A stretch of 28,762 nt of DNA, taken from positions 1 to 28,762 of the IMG/VR virus record IMGVR_UViG_3300031963_000711; one strand, 5' to 3'. The notes beneath the pieces are model-generated. The model worked only from the letters and a program-made list of their open reading frames with translations, did no database searches and was not told the DNA's origin. This stretch comes from a virus. Each line of letters starts with the position of its first letter. The first letter of the stretch is position 1. Below, one piece after another: positions 1 to 6,775 of this stretch. Made by a program: the position numbers and the translations under genes.

Positions 1-2315
1 TAATAAGAAAGCATAGAGTAAGCAACAGCGTGAGACCTATTGAACGAGTATCCAGCATGTGCTTCAAAGTCGTGCCAAAGTTTTTCTGCCTGCTTTTTAG
101 AAATGTGCTTTGAAGCACCTTCAACAAATTTATCCTTGAACTGGTCGAATTCTTTTGCATCTTTTTTCTTTCCAATAATTTTACGGACCTTGTCTGCCTC
201 AGACCAAGTCATGCCACCAAGGTGAACGCAGGCCTGCATAACCTGCTCTTGATAAACAATTACACCGTATGTATTTTTAGTAAACGGTTGCATAATAGGG
301 TGAACATATTCTACCGCTTCCTTGCCGTGCTTTCTATTTATGTATGAAGCACCAACTGTATTCATAGCACCTGGACGTACCAAAGCGTTAGAAACAATTA
401 GATCTTCAAATTCTGTTGCGCCCATCTTAATTAATAAATTAGTATAAGGGGTTGCTTCAGCCTGAAATACACCTTTGGTATATCCTTCGCTTAACATTTT
501 ATAAACTTCTGGATCATCGAATGTCATCTTGGATAAATCAATATGCTTGCCTGTGCGTTTTCTAATTGAATTTACAGTGTCAGCAATAACTGATAAGCAT
601 TTAAGTCCAAGGGCATCAAGTTTAATTAGACCAATATCAGCAACAGTATCCATATCATAAGCAATTACTGGTATACGACCAGAAGCTTTGTCCTCACGGT
701 CTTCTCTAGTTTCGACTGGGCCGTAGTTACGAATGTCGTCTTTAGCAACAATAACTCCTGCAGCATGAATACCAGTACTCCTAATCTTGCCACGCAATCT
801 TTCGGCAAGCCAAGTGACTTCAGGATATTTCATTCTAAATTCTTTTGTGTTGGGCGAAGTTGCATACTCTTCAAATGTATCCACAGACTTTAGTGCATGG
901 TTAACATCTGAGAGTGGTACTAAAAATGCACGAGCAGCATCACGAACTACACCTTTATCTTTAAAATAAGTAAATGTAGAAATTGATGCTACGTGCTTAA
1001 ACTTCTTTTTAAGATAATCCTTAACTTCTTTGCGACGACGGTCCTCAAAGTCTGTATCAATATCTGGGAAATCATTACGCTCAGGATTAATAAATCGGAA
1101 AAATAGTAGGTCATATTCAATTGGGTCTACATCTGTAATGCCTATCGAATAACATACTAACGATCCCGCCGCCGAACCACGGCCAGGTCCAACCATAATT
1201 TCTTGACCCTTAGCCCAATTAATCATGTCAGCCACAATTAAGAAATAGGAGGCAAATTTCTTGTCCTTAATAACTGCCAATTCTTCCTCTAGGCGAGCCC
1301 TATAGACCTCATCTGAGGCCTTTCCAAGCCGTTCTAAGCCCTTTTCAGCCAGGTCCCGTAGCTTTTCATCAGCATTGGTCTTTGGGACTGGCAGGAGGTC
1401 AAGGTTTCGATATAGGTCATATTCGCCTACCTTATCTGCTATCTCTAGGGTATTATCAAATATATCTGTTCTATTTATTCCAGCCTTCTTAAAGTCCGCC
1501 TCAATTTCCTCACGAGTCTGCATAAATAAATTCATGCCCTTGAATGACATACGACGATCAGGATATAAGTAATCAAATCTATCTCCCATATCTCTCATCT
1601 GGCGAGACATTTCAAAGTCTGCATCTTTATTCATTTTAGGGTTGGTAGAAATAATTAATAGGGCTTCTTCTAATAATCTATCTTCTTCTTTGGCAAAATG
1701 GATATCTCCAGTTGCCACCGCCTTAATTTTTAATTCATCTGCTAATTCAAGAAGCTTTGAATTTATTTCTTGCGGATTGTGAGATTGTACCTCAACATAA
1801 AAATCTTCATTAAAAGTTTTCTTAAAATTTTGAAGTAAAAGTTTGGCTTCTGAAAAGTCTTCCTTTTCGATAGCCTTACTAACAATACCATTGAGACATC
1901 CAGACAATACGATAATACCTTCCGCATACTCATTTAATACCTCTCTATCAATACGTGGCTTAGAATAGAATCCTTCTGTCCATGCTATTTCTTGCAACTT
2001 ATGAATATTCTCTAAGCCTTTTTTATTTTTTGCCAATAGGATAATATGATTATAGGCCTGAATACTTTTATCTTTAAATGATGATCTGTCAAATCTATCT
2101 GTTGGTGATATGTATGCCTCTACTCCAAGAATTGGCTTTACACCATATTGCTCACAAGCAATTTGCATTTCACGATGTGATGACAGTGTGCCATGATCTG
2201 TAATGGCAATAGCAGGCATGCCAAGTATCTTGGCTTGCTTTACTAATTCATCTGGTGAATTAAGTCCATCCATTGTTGAATAATGGGAATGGACATGCAA
2301 ATGTATAAAACTCAT
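1..2315 (-). CDS. dnaE: DNA polymerase III alpha subunit (DnaE type), C-terminus off window
   Basis: This is a family C replicative DNA polymerase. The first 771 codons are visible, and the C-terminal part (later fingers, HhH, OB fold) lies beyond the left edge. The N-terminal PHP domain opens with HLHVHSHYSTMDG. Its metal-ligand residues are all present: H5, H7, D16, H41 (TDHGT), E66 (GVEAY), H90 (YNHI), C140 (SGCLNG), D204 and H206 (TGDIH). The palm has GPGRGSAAGS from G376, the catalytic pair D418/D420 in FPDIDTDF, HAAGVIV, and the third aspartate D567 in LIKLDALGLK. The visible end, GYSFNRSHAVAYSMLSY, matches the DnaE fingers region. The ATG at 2315 follows a weak AAAGGCGG site and gives the PHP domain its normal N-terminus. 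It lies downstream of the ssDNA-binding protein gene. No separate proofreading exonuclease is seen in the window. The family call is very secure. Confidence 0.97.
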   Translation of the reverse strand, partial: MSFIHLHVHSHYSTMDGLNSPDELVKQAKILGMPAIAITDHGTLSSHREMQIACEQYGVKPILGVEAYISPTDRFDRSSFKDKSIQAYNHIILLAKNKKGLENIHKLQEIAWTEGFYSKPRIDREVLNEYAEGIIVLSGCLNGIVSKAIEKEDFSEAKLLLQNFKKTFNEDFYVEVQSHNPQEINSKLLELADELKIKAVATGDIHFAKEEDRLLEEALLIISTNPKMNKDADFEMSRQMRDMGDRFDYLYPDRRMSFKGMNLFMQTREEIEADFKKAGINRTDIFDNTLEIADKVGEYDLYRNLDLLPVPKTNADEKLRDLAEKGLERLGKASDEVYRARLEEELAVIKDKKFASYFLIVADMINWAKGQEIMVGPGRGSAAGSLVCYSIGITDVDPIEYDLLFFRFINPERNDFPDIDTDFEDRRRKEVKDYLKKKFKHVASISTFTYFKDKGVVRDAARAFLVPLSDVNHALKSVDTFEEYATSPNTKEFRMKYPEVTWLAERLRGKIRSTGIHAAGVIVAKDDIRNYGPVETREDREDKASGRIPVIAYDMDTVADIGLIKLDALGLKCLSVIADTVNSIRKRTGKHIDLSKMTFDDPEVYKMLSEGYTKGVFQAEATPYTNLLIKMGATEFEDLIVSNALVRPGAMNTVGASYINRKHGKEAVEYVHPIMQPFTKNTYGVIVYQEQVMQACVHLGGMTWSEADKVRKIIGKKKDAKEFDQFKDKFVEGASKHISKKQAEKLWHDFEAHAGYSFNRSHAVAYSMLSY

Positions 2316-2329
2316 AACCGCCTTTGTGT

Positions 2330-2349
2330 GGGGGCCCTTTCGGGCCCCC
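2330..2349 (-). promoter_or_regulatory. GC-only hairpin between ssDNA-binding protein and polymerase genes
   Basis: A perfect 8-bp stem of G and C only (GGGGGCCC / GGGCCCCC) closes a GAAA tetraloop in the minus-strand transcript. It starts 5 bases after the ssDNA-binding protein stop codon and ends just before the weak ribosome site of dnaE. No U-tract follows, so it is not a textbook intrinsic terminator. Possible roles are partial termination, 3'-end protection of the upstream message, or shielding of the dnaE ribosome site. Any of these would lower polymerase output relative to the binding protein. Confidence 0.7.
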
Positions 2350-2354
2350 AGCTA

Positions 2355-3023
2355 TTACCAATCTAAGCTGCTGCTAGTTGCAGACTCAGTCTCTTCTGCT
2401 CCGCCTTCTCCATTAAAGAAAGCTTCCTGCTCTGCGTATGGCAAGTCACGCACAGCAGTCTCTTCTAGTTTATACAATTCAATAGCAGAGGAATCAAACG
2501 GAGTTTCATCCTTAGCCAATGGAATAATTGTGTAACTAGTTTCAGTCTTTAGACCAGTTCTCTTGATACGCCACATAAGATTTGTAATTGAACCCATCTC
2601 TCCTGCGTATTCAATAAGTGTAGGTGTAACGGTTTTACCGCTTGAACCCTGTGAAAGAATAGCAACATATGGCTCTTCTTTTCCATCATCTACAAGTACA
2701 TTGATGTAAAGTCGTGAACGACCCTTCCATCCCGCCTTGTAATCCTTGCGATGTTGTTCGCAACCGTAGCACTTGCCCTGATCATCAGTTGTGCATAGCG
2801 CCTTGCGACGATAATCTTTAGGATTTGTGTGCTCTACTGCAATAAAACCCAGTCCGAGCTTTTCATTATAATTTGGTGAATCTGGATCTAGTTCCTGAAG
2901 GAAGCGAATCTTTACGCTTTCGCCATCCTCAAGCTTTACCCATTTTGCTTTGTTACCTTCGCCAGATGATTGTGGCTTATCTAGCGCTTTGTTTAGGTCT
3001 TTAAGACCCTTTACGATACCCAT
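2355..3023 (-). CDS. gp32-like zinc single-stranded DNA-binding protein
   Basis: The 222-residue product looks like the T4 gp32 type of single-stranded DNA-binding protein, which coats template DNA at the fork. Candidate zinc ligands are H65, C77, C85 and C88 (EHTNP, ALCTT, KCYGCEQH), close to the spacing of the gp32 zinc site. An OB-like core follows, with GRSRLYINVLVDDG at about 101-114. The tail after about 200 is acidic (NGEGGAEETES) and ends in LDW, like the partner-recruiting tips of such proteins. The start has a good AAGGAG site 6-7 bases upstream. It has its own predicted promoter at the primase stop codon and lies between primase and dnaE, which supports a replisome role. Homology is judged from motifs only; a different zinc OB-fold protein is the main alternative. 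Confidence 0.82.
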   Translation of the reverse strand: MGIVKGLKDLNKALDKPQSSGEGNKAKWVKLEDGESVKIRFLQELDPDSPNYNEKLGLGFIAVEHTNPKDYRRKALCTTDDQGKCYGCEQHRKDYKAGWKGRSRLYINVLVDDGKEEPYVAILSQGSSGKTVTPTLIEYAGEMGSITNLMWRIKRTGLKTETSYTIIPLAKDETPFDSSAIELYKLEETAVRDLPYAEQEAFFNGEGGAEETESATSSSLDW

Positions 3024-3044
3024 ATAGTTTCTCCTTATGTAGTT

Positions 3045-3061
3045 GACGGTATAGATCCGTC
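3045..3061 (-). promoter_or_regulatory. Inverted repeat in the leader of the ssDNA-binding protein gene
   Basis: GACGG and CCGTC form a 5-bp inverted repeat around a 7-base centre (17 bases in all). It sits between the predicted -10 box at 3071-3076 and the AAGGAG ribosome site, so it would lie in the first part of the 5' leader. It could be an operator or a leader hairpin for autogenous control, which is known for T4 gp32. The repeat is visible; the role is inference. Confidence 0.4.
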
Positions 3062-3070
3062 TGTTCTTTC

Positions 3071-3079
3071 ATTATATCA
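3071..3079 (-). promoter_or_regulatory. Extended -10 promoter for the ssDNA-binding protein gene
   Basis: On the minus strand this reads TGATATAAT, a perfect extended -10 element. Its TGA is also the stop codon of the primase gene. No good -35 is visible at 16-18 bases, as is common for extended -10 promoters. Transcription would begin near 3064 and give a leader of about 40 bases with an inverted repeat and an AAGGAG site. Three other exact TGNTATAAT sites in the window also lie in gaps between genes. Confidence 0.65.
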
Positions 3080-4126
3080 TGGGTTCCAAGATCGGTATTC
3101 GATATCGGAAACTGCGTTTTTAATACAGGTGATAATCTCTTTTTCTGTCATATCTCCAGCATCTTTTGCATCATGTGGATATATCTTACCATATTCATAA
3201 GAAGCCCACAAGATATCTTTATTCTTTAATCTATTGGCTATGCTGAGCCCTAACTCTCTGCCAGCCAAATCTGCATCTGTCATAATTGTTATACGATTAA
3301 AATATCTATTTAGTAATGCTAAATTTTCTTTTGATAAATGTCCGCCTAGAGTTGCAACGACGTTTGGAAATCCAGCCTGATGGATACGAATAGCATCAAA
3401 GCTTGACTCAACGACTATTACATTCTCTCCAATTCTTTTAGCCCTATGAATATTAAACATTGTTTTATTCTTTGGCAAATTAGTACTATTCTTAAATCGT
3501 TTTTCTTTAATAGATCTGCCAACAAGGCCAACTGGAATGCCGTCTGGACTATGTACTGGGACAATTACCATATCCATTTTACTGGAGTATCCTAATTTGA
3601 AATGATGCATTGACTCTTCATTTATTCCCCTAGACTGAAAGTATTCTTTTGCCTCATTTGAATTGCCTAATTCTGTGTAAAGATTGTCTAGTGTCTCCTG
3701 TGGAAATTCTTCAAAGTCTGGCTTATCTTCAAACAATGAGTTTAGAGTATCTTCAAATATATCATCTGCTTCTGACTTCTTAGACATAATAAATCGTAAT
3801 ACTTCAAACTCATTCTTGCCTAATATTCTTTTAACTAAATCTTTCAGGCCGCCAGCCTCTCCGCATGACGGATTAAAGCAGAGCCAAGCCCCAGTTCTTT
3901 CGCTAATATAAAAGCATGGAGTATTTACGTTATTATGGAAAGGGCAATACAGCACAAGGTTATCGTTAGATTCGCCAATGATATTTAGTCCAAGGCCTTT
4001 TACTATTGCTTTGACGTGACTTGGCGTATAGAACGAGGTATCAGTTTGCCCTGCGTAATCCCCTCTGATTCCCATGCCTTCTTCTTTCCTACGTAAACTC
4101 CATGGATTGTCATTATGAACTTCCAT
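3077..4126 (-). CDS. dnaG: DnaG-type primase
   Basis: This is a 349-residue RNA primase with an N-terminal CHC2-type zinc domain and a TOPRIM catalytic domain. The zinc ligands are C61, H64, C83 and C88 (YCPFHNN, WLCFNPSCGEAGG). TOPRIM shows E240 (VIVVESSFDAIR), the glycine patch TLGG at 259-262 and the DxD pair D285/D287 in MTDADLAGR. The later DAKDAGDM resembles the post-TOPRIM motif of DnaG. It is shorter than bacterial DnaG and lacks an obvious C-terminal helicase-binding domain, as in many phage primases. It overlaps the unknown gene upstream by 124 bases. An internal ATG at 4075 (M18) follows GGAAAGAAGAAGG and would cut that overlap to 73 bases, so the start is uncertain between these two. 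Confidence 0.93.
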   Translation of the reverse strand: MEVHNDNPWSLRRKEEGMGIRGDYAGQTDTSFYTPSHVKAIVKGLGLNIIGESNDNLVLYCPFHNNVNTPCFYISERTGAWLCFNPSCGEAGGLKDLVKRILGKNEFEVLRFIMSKKSEADDIFEDTLNSLFEDKPDFEEFPQETLDNLYTELGNSNEAKEYFQSRGINEESMHHFKLGYSSKMDMVIVPVHSPDGIPVGLVGRSIKEKRFKNSTNLPKNKTMFNIHRAKRIGENVIVVESSFDAIRIHQAGFPNVVATLGGHLSKENLALLNRYFNRITIMTDADLAGRELGLSIANRLKNKDILWASYEYGKIYPHDAKDAGDMTEKEIITCIKNAVSDIEYRSWNP

Positions 4127-4302
4127 GTCTCGCCTGTGAATTCTACCGAAAATGCTGGGTCTATGTCAAGGACTCTTGCATATCCCCTACTTCTCATATC
4201 ATGAGTAAGCATATTTTCATATTGATTTTTAACTCTGATCATATCAGAATCATCTGCAAATTCTACACGAATTTGAAATCTTTTAATTTGTCGATGAGTC
4301 AT
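4003..4302 (-). CDS. Unknown 99-residue protein between helicase and primase
   Basis: I do not recognise this family. The product is a soluble, slightly basic small protein. A charged N-terminal stretch (QIKRFQIRVEFADDSD) is followed by a probable helix and a beta-rich half with SVEFTGETWKFIMTIHGVYVG, then ends in basic residues. It starts inside the last 20 bases of the helicase gene and runs 73-124 bases into the primase gene, which suggests translational coupling. The ribosome site (GAAGA just before ATG) is weak. Its position inside the helicase-primase pair suggests a replication role, for example linking the two, but nothing in the sequence proves this. The ordered composition and the lack of any other gene filling 4127-4282 argue that it is real. 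Confidence 0.7.
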   Translation of the reverse strand: MTHRQIKRFQIRVEFADDSDMIRVKNQYENMLTHDMRSRGYARVLDIDPAFSVEFTGETWKFIMTIHGVYVGKKKAWESEGITQGKLIPRSIRQVTSKQ

Positions 4303-5536
4303 TCTTCATATTCGGTAGGTTTTCATAGATAGGCTTGATAACACCTCTATTGATATCCCAATCTAAGTAGAAGTCAAACTCATGTCCATGACGGTTCTTT
4401 CGGCTAACCACTTCAATCATATTTGTATTTGGATATCTGTGAATAGCCATAGCCATATCTGCATCATATTCAATTGCCTTTGACCATGCGACTTGGCTCA
4501 TCATCGGCGGTTCATCTTGGTCCGATATATCGTCAGCCGTTGCAGCGGTGATATCGACAATCGGAATATTATTTGAAACTGCTAGCAATTTAAACTCACG
4601 AGAAATATTACGGTTACGCTCTACTTCAGAATTGCTTCGCTTGTTATCATTAAAAAGCTGGTGGTAATCAAGAATAACCAAGTCAGGTTTATGCTGGTCA
4701 ATTTTACCTTGAACAGTTGCTGGTGTAACGTCAGCCAATCCTTCATTTGATACAAGGATAAATCCGTTTTTGTTCTCAAACTTCTTTTTACCCCATGCTT
4801 TAAAGTCGTCTATATTAACATCACCTTTTGAAAAGTCGCTATTCTTAAATAAACCAGAACCCATAATAGTATAGATACGGTCACGCATATTCTCTGGTGA
4901 CATCTCAAGCGAGATAATCATAGGCTTAAATCCTTGTTCCCACGCCTTACATGCAAGATATGATGTAAACCAAGTCTTACCACGTCCTGGCCAACCAATA
5001 GCAACAATTAAATGTCCTGGCGCCATACCTGTAGGATATGCTTTATCGATTGCTTCAATACCAGTAATAATTCCTGGGCTACCGCCCATTGCTGCTGAGC
5101 GCTCTTTAACGGATGCAAAATGTTGTTCTGCCAAACCGATATCTGTGAGATCAATGTCACGAATATTATTTGTATGTCTGCTTAGCCCAGCAAGCTTGCT
5201 TTGAATATCTGCAAGAACTCTTGATGCTGAATCTTCTTTAAGCGCTGCACCTGCCTGCAAAATAATAGACTTAAGCTTATTAGAAATATATTCATTCTTT
5301 AACTGGTCAAGGTAGTATCCAGTCTCTGCTTTTGCTGACGGGTCTGGCTCAAAATCTTTATGTCTTTCCATGATGATGCCGACTTCTGGGACAGCTTTAA
5401 ACTTATAATAATAATTCTTTAGGCTTTCCCACACGTCACGATATGAAGTAAATAGTTCATCAACGTTAGCGGCAAGCAAGGTGCTAATATCCTTGTTATT
5501 GCATACTGCTGTAATTACTTTTGCTTCTATATTCAC
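4283..5536 (-). CDS. dnaB: Replicative DNA helicase, DnaB family
   Basis: This 417-residue SF4 helicase should unwind DNA ahead of the fork as a hexamer. The N-terminal domain (about 1-110) is helical and resembles the DnaB N-domain. The RecA-like core has the Walker A motif GWPGRGKT at 181-188, MIISLEMSPENMRDR at 206-220 (H1a-like with catalytic E211), Walker B LVILDYHQL at 286-294, and DITAATADDISDQDEPPMMS around 328-347. The C-terminal VVSRKNRHGHEFDFYLDWD resembles the arginine-finger strand of DnaB. The start codon is GTG, sharing the four bases GTGA with the preceding stop, so translation is probably coupled to the small gene before it. The motif set leaves little doubt. Confidence 0.95.
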   Translation of the reverse strand: MNIEAKVITAVCNNKDISTLLAANVDELFTSYRDVWESLKNYYYKFKAVPEVGIIMERHKDFEPDPSAKAETGYYLDQLKNEYISNKLKSIILQAGAALKEDSASRVLADIQSKLAGLSRHTNNIRDIDLTDIGLAEQHFASVKERSAAMGGSPGIITGIEAIDKAYPTGMAPGHLIVAIGWPGRGKTWFTSYLACKAWEQGFKPMIISLEMSPENMRDRIYTIMGSGLFKNSDFSKGDVNIDDFKAWGKKKFENKNGFILVSNEGLADVTPATVQGKIDQHKPDLVILDYHQLFNDNKRSNSEVERNRNISREFKLLAVSNNIPIVDITAATADDISDQDEPPMMSQVAWSKAIEYDADMAMAIHRYPNTNMIEVVSRKNRHGHEFDFYLDWDINRGVIKPIYENLPNMKNDSSTN

Positions 5537-5856
5537 TCTTGTCCGCCTTCTACTAGCTTCTTCGTCTGCTCTCTTAGCATCGCTCTATTCGCCTTATCCT
5601 TTTCAATATCTGACTGCACCTGATCTATTCTATCAAAGTTATAGAAAAAGAAATTAAGTGGGTGCCCAGATTTACTGGTTTTAAAATAATATTCAAGCAA
5701 CTCTTTGGCACGGTCATATCCTACACTATCAATGACATCTTGCATAGCCCATTTCTCACGAAACTTATTTATACGAGGCTTCTTTTTGTATTTATCTGTG
5801 TATAGGTTTTCGTATAAAGATATTAGGATATAAGGCTCTTTACTTTTTGCCGCCAC
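5533..5856 (-). CDS. Small protein before the helicase, possible helicase loader
   Basis: The 107-residue product is highly charged and predicted mainly helical: FREKWAMQDVIDSVGYDRAK near 32-51, then LLEYYFKTSKSGHPLNFFFYNFDRID, then a long basic-acidic C-terminal helix. Phage genes directly before a DnaB-type helicase and coupled to it often encode loaders (SPP1 G39P is a small helical example), so a helicase-loader role is plausible by position and size. I see no diagnostic motif and no Walker box. The start is GTG with GAGG seven bases upstream, overlapping the previous gene by 17 bases. The stop TGA overlaps the GTG start of the helicase. Confidence 0.75.
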   Translation of the reverse strand: MAAKSKEPYILISLYENLYTDKYKKKPRINKFREKWAMQDVIDSVGYDRAKELLEYYFKTSKSGHPLNFFFYNFDRIDQVQSDIEKDKANRAMLREQTKKLVEGGQE

Positions 5857-6049
5857 TTAATTCCTCTTCCACCTCACGAGTTTTTTGAATCAACTTTTCT
5901 TCAACAAATTTATATACACGCTCTGTAGCAGAATCTACGTTTTCTCCACTACGCACAATATCCTCTACGCCAATACCAATCTTAATACTTTCATAGTTAC
6001 CTAAATTTCTGGTAAAAGATAGATCTACTTTTACTTTTGTATCTGACAT
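5840..6049 (-). CDS. Conserved-looking 69-residue phage protein of unknown function
   Basis: The N-terminal half reads as alternating beta strands (KVKVDLSFTRNLGNYESIKI), followed by GVEDIVRSGENVDSA and a long charged C-terminal helix ending KTREVEEELSGGKK. Proteins with this FTRNLGNYES-like strand followed by an amphipathic helix recur near replication genes of actinophages in my recollection, without known function. It has a strong AAAGGAG site. Its ATG shares one base with the stop of the preceding zinc finger gene (TAATG), and it overlaps the next gene by 17 bases. Confidence 0.8.
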   Translation of the reverse strand: MSDTKVKVDLSFTRNLGNYESIKIGIGVEDIVRSGENVDSATERVYKFVEEKLIQKTREVEEELSGGKK

Positions 6050-6156
6050 TACTTGTGCTCCTTTAGGTGTCTATTTAAAGTATCGTGAGCAAATATACCC
6101 CAACGAACTTCTGTTTCTTTTTTACATATTGGACAAATAACTACTTTGCCTGTCAT
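6049..6156 (-). CDS. 35-residue C2H2 zinc finger miniprotein
   Basis: This gene is too short for usual ORF cut-offs but is well supported. It has an ATG at 6156 in ATGA overlap with the previous stop, a GGAGGA-like site just upstream, and a stop that shares one base with the next ATG (TAATG). The product carries C8 and C11 (VICPICKKE) and H30 and H34 (LNRHLKEHK), a complete C2H2-type finger with a long 18-residue centre. With only about seven residues on one side and one on the other, the finger is the whole protein. It may bind DNA or a replication protein. The precise fit between two genes makes it very likely to be translated. Confidence 0.82.
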   Translation of the reverse strand: MTGKVVICPICKKETEVRWGIFAHDTLNRHLKEHK

Positions 6157-6641
6157 TCCTCCGCCTTCCATACTGGTACGAACTTGCCGTCGCTAGTCTT
6201 AGTATACAATATTAAATTATGTTTGAGAAGAGCTAATAATTCTGAACGTGAAGGAACTTCAGAAGTATATCCGTCATCTAAAATAAACTGATGTATTTTT
6301 AATATGTCGTCTTCCGTTAACATATACATAGACCACCCAGCATCGTCTGGATTACTAATTGGATATATTTTAGTTGGCTGCTGGATCTTGCCAGCCAAAA
6401 TATAATCTTCTACAGTAATTTTATGTCTATTTAAAAGCTTGGCGGCTTCACGCAAGGTATATGCTTTTTGCATATGCTTATTAACTAAAGAATAGTTATA
6501 CATAACCCTACGTCTTTCAGGATAACACCAAGCCACTATTTCATCTCTTGCACGAGATATACGTAAAGACTTGTGTATCTTTCCGTCTAAGAAGAAATAG
6601 AGAAGTCTTTTAGGTGTTCGAATTCTTTTTGTTCCAGCCAT
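6153..6641 (-). CDS. MerR-like helix-turn-helix DNA-binding protein
   Basis: This 162-residue protein has a central excisionase/MerR-like winged helix: AYTLREAAKLLNRHKITVED at 60-79, then ILAGKIQQPTKIYPI as the wing, and MLTEDDILKIHQFI after it. The N-terminal part (DGKIHKSLRISRARDEIVA at 20-38) is basic and beta-rich. The C-terminus has PSRSELLALLKH at 130-141. I recall similar proteins near actinophage helicase genes, annotated only as HTH proteins. It could be an origin-binding or regulatory protein and is a candidate ligand for the palindrome at 7620-7634. The ATG at 6641 has AGGA upstream and overlaps the zinc ribbon gene by 55 bases. The stop overlaps the next start by 4 bases. Confidence 0.85.
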   Translation of the reverse strand: MAGTKRIRTPKRLLYFFLDGKIHKSLRISRARDEIVAWCYPERRRVMYNYSLVNKHMQKAYTLREAAKLLNRHKITVEDYILAGKIQQPTKIYPISNPDDAGWSMYMLTEDDILKIHQFILDDGYTSEVPSRSELLALLKHNLILYTKTSDGKFVPVWKAEE

Positions 6642-6775
6642 CGTCCTAGTGGGCTTCTATCCTTATTAATCATCCAGCGCTTGCCGCATAGAAGACAAAA
6701 AAGCTCTACGTGTAACTTCTGCGAAAAGACTCTATCCACAAAGACTCTTCCGCCACACTTTTTACAACTCATCAT
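6587..6775 (-). CDS. Small zinc ribbon protein
   Basis: The 62-residue product has two CxxC knuckles, C4/C7 (MMSCKKCGGR) and C27/C30 (FCLLCGKRW), spaced as in a treble-clef or zinc ribbon fold. A basic tail follows. This is a structural zinc site rather than an enzyme, and nucleic-acid or protein contact is likely. The start is the first of two ATG codons (ATGATG), with AAGGTG about eight bases upstream and overlap with the stop of the metallophosphoesterase gene. The last 55 bases overlap the HTH gene. Confidence 0.8.
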   Translation of the reverse strand: MMSCKKCGGRVFVDRVFSQKLHVELFCLLCGKRWMINKDRSPLGRWLEQKEFEHLKDFSISS

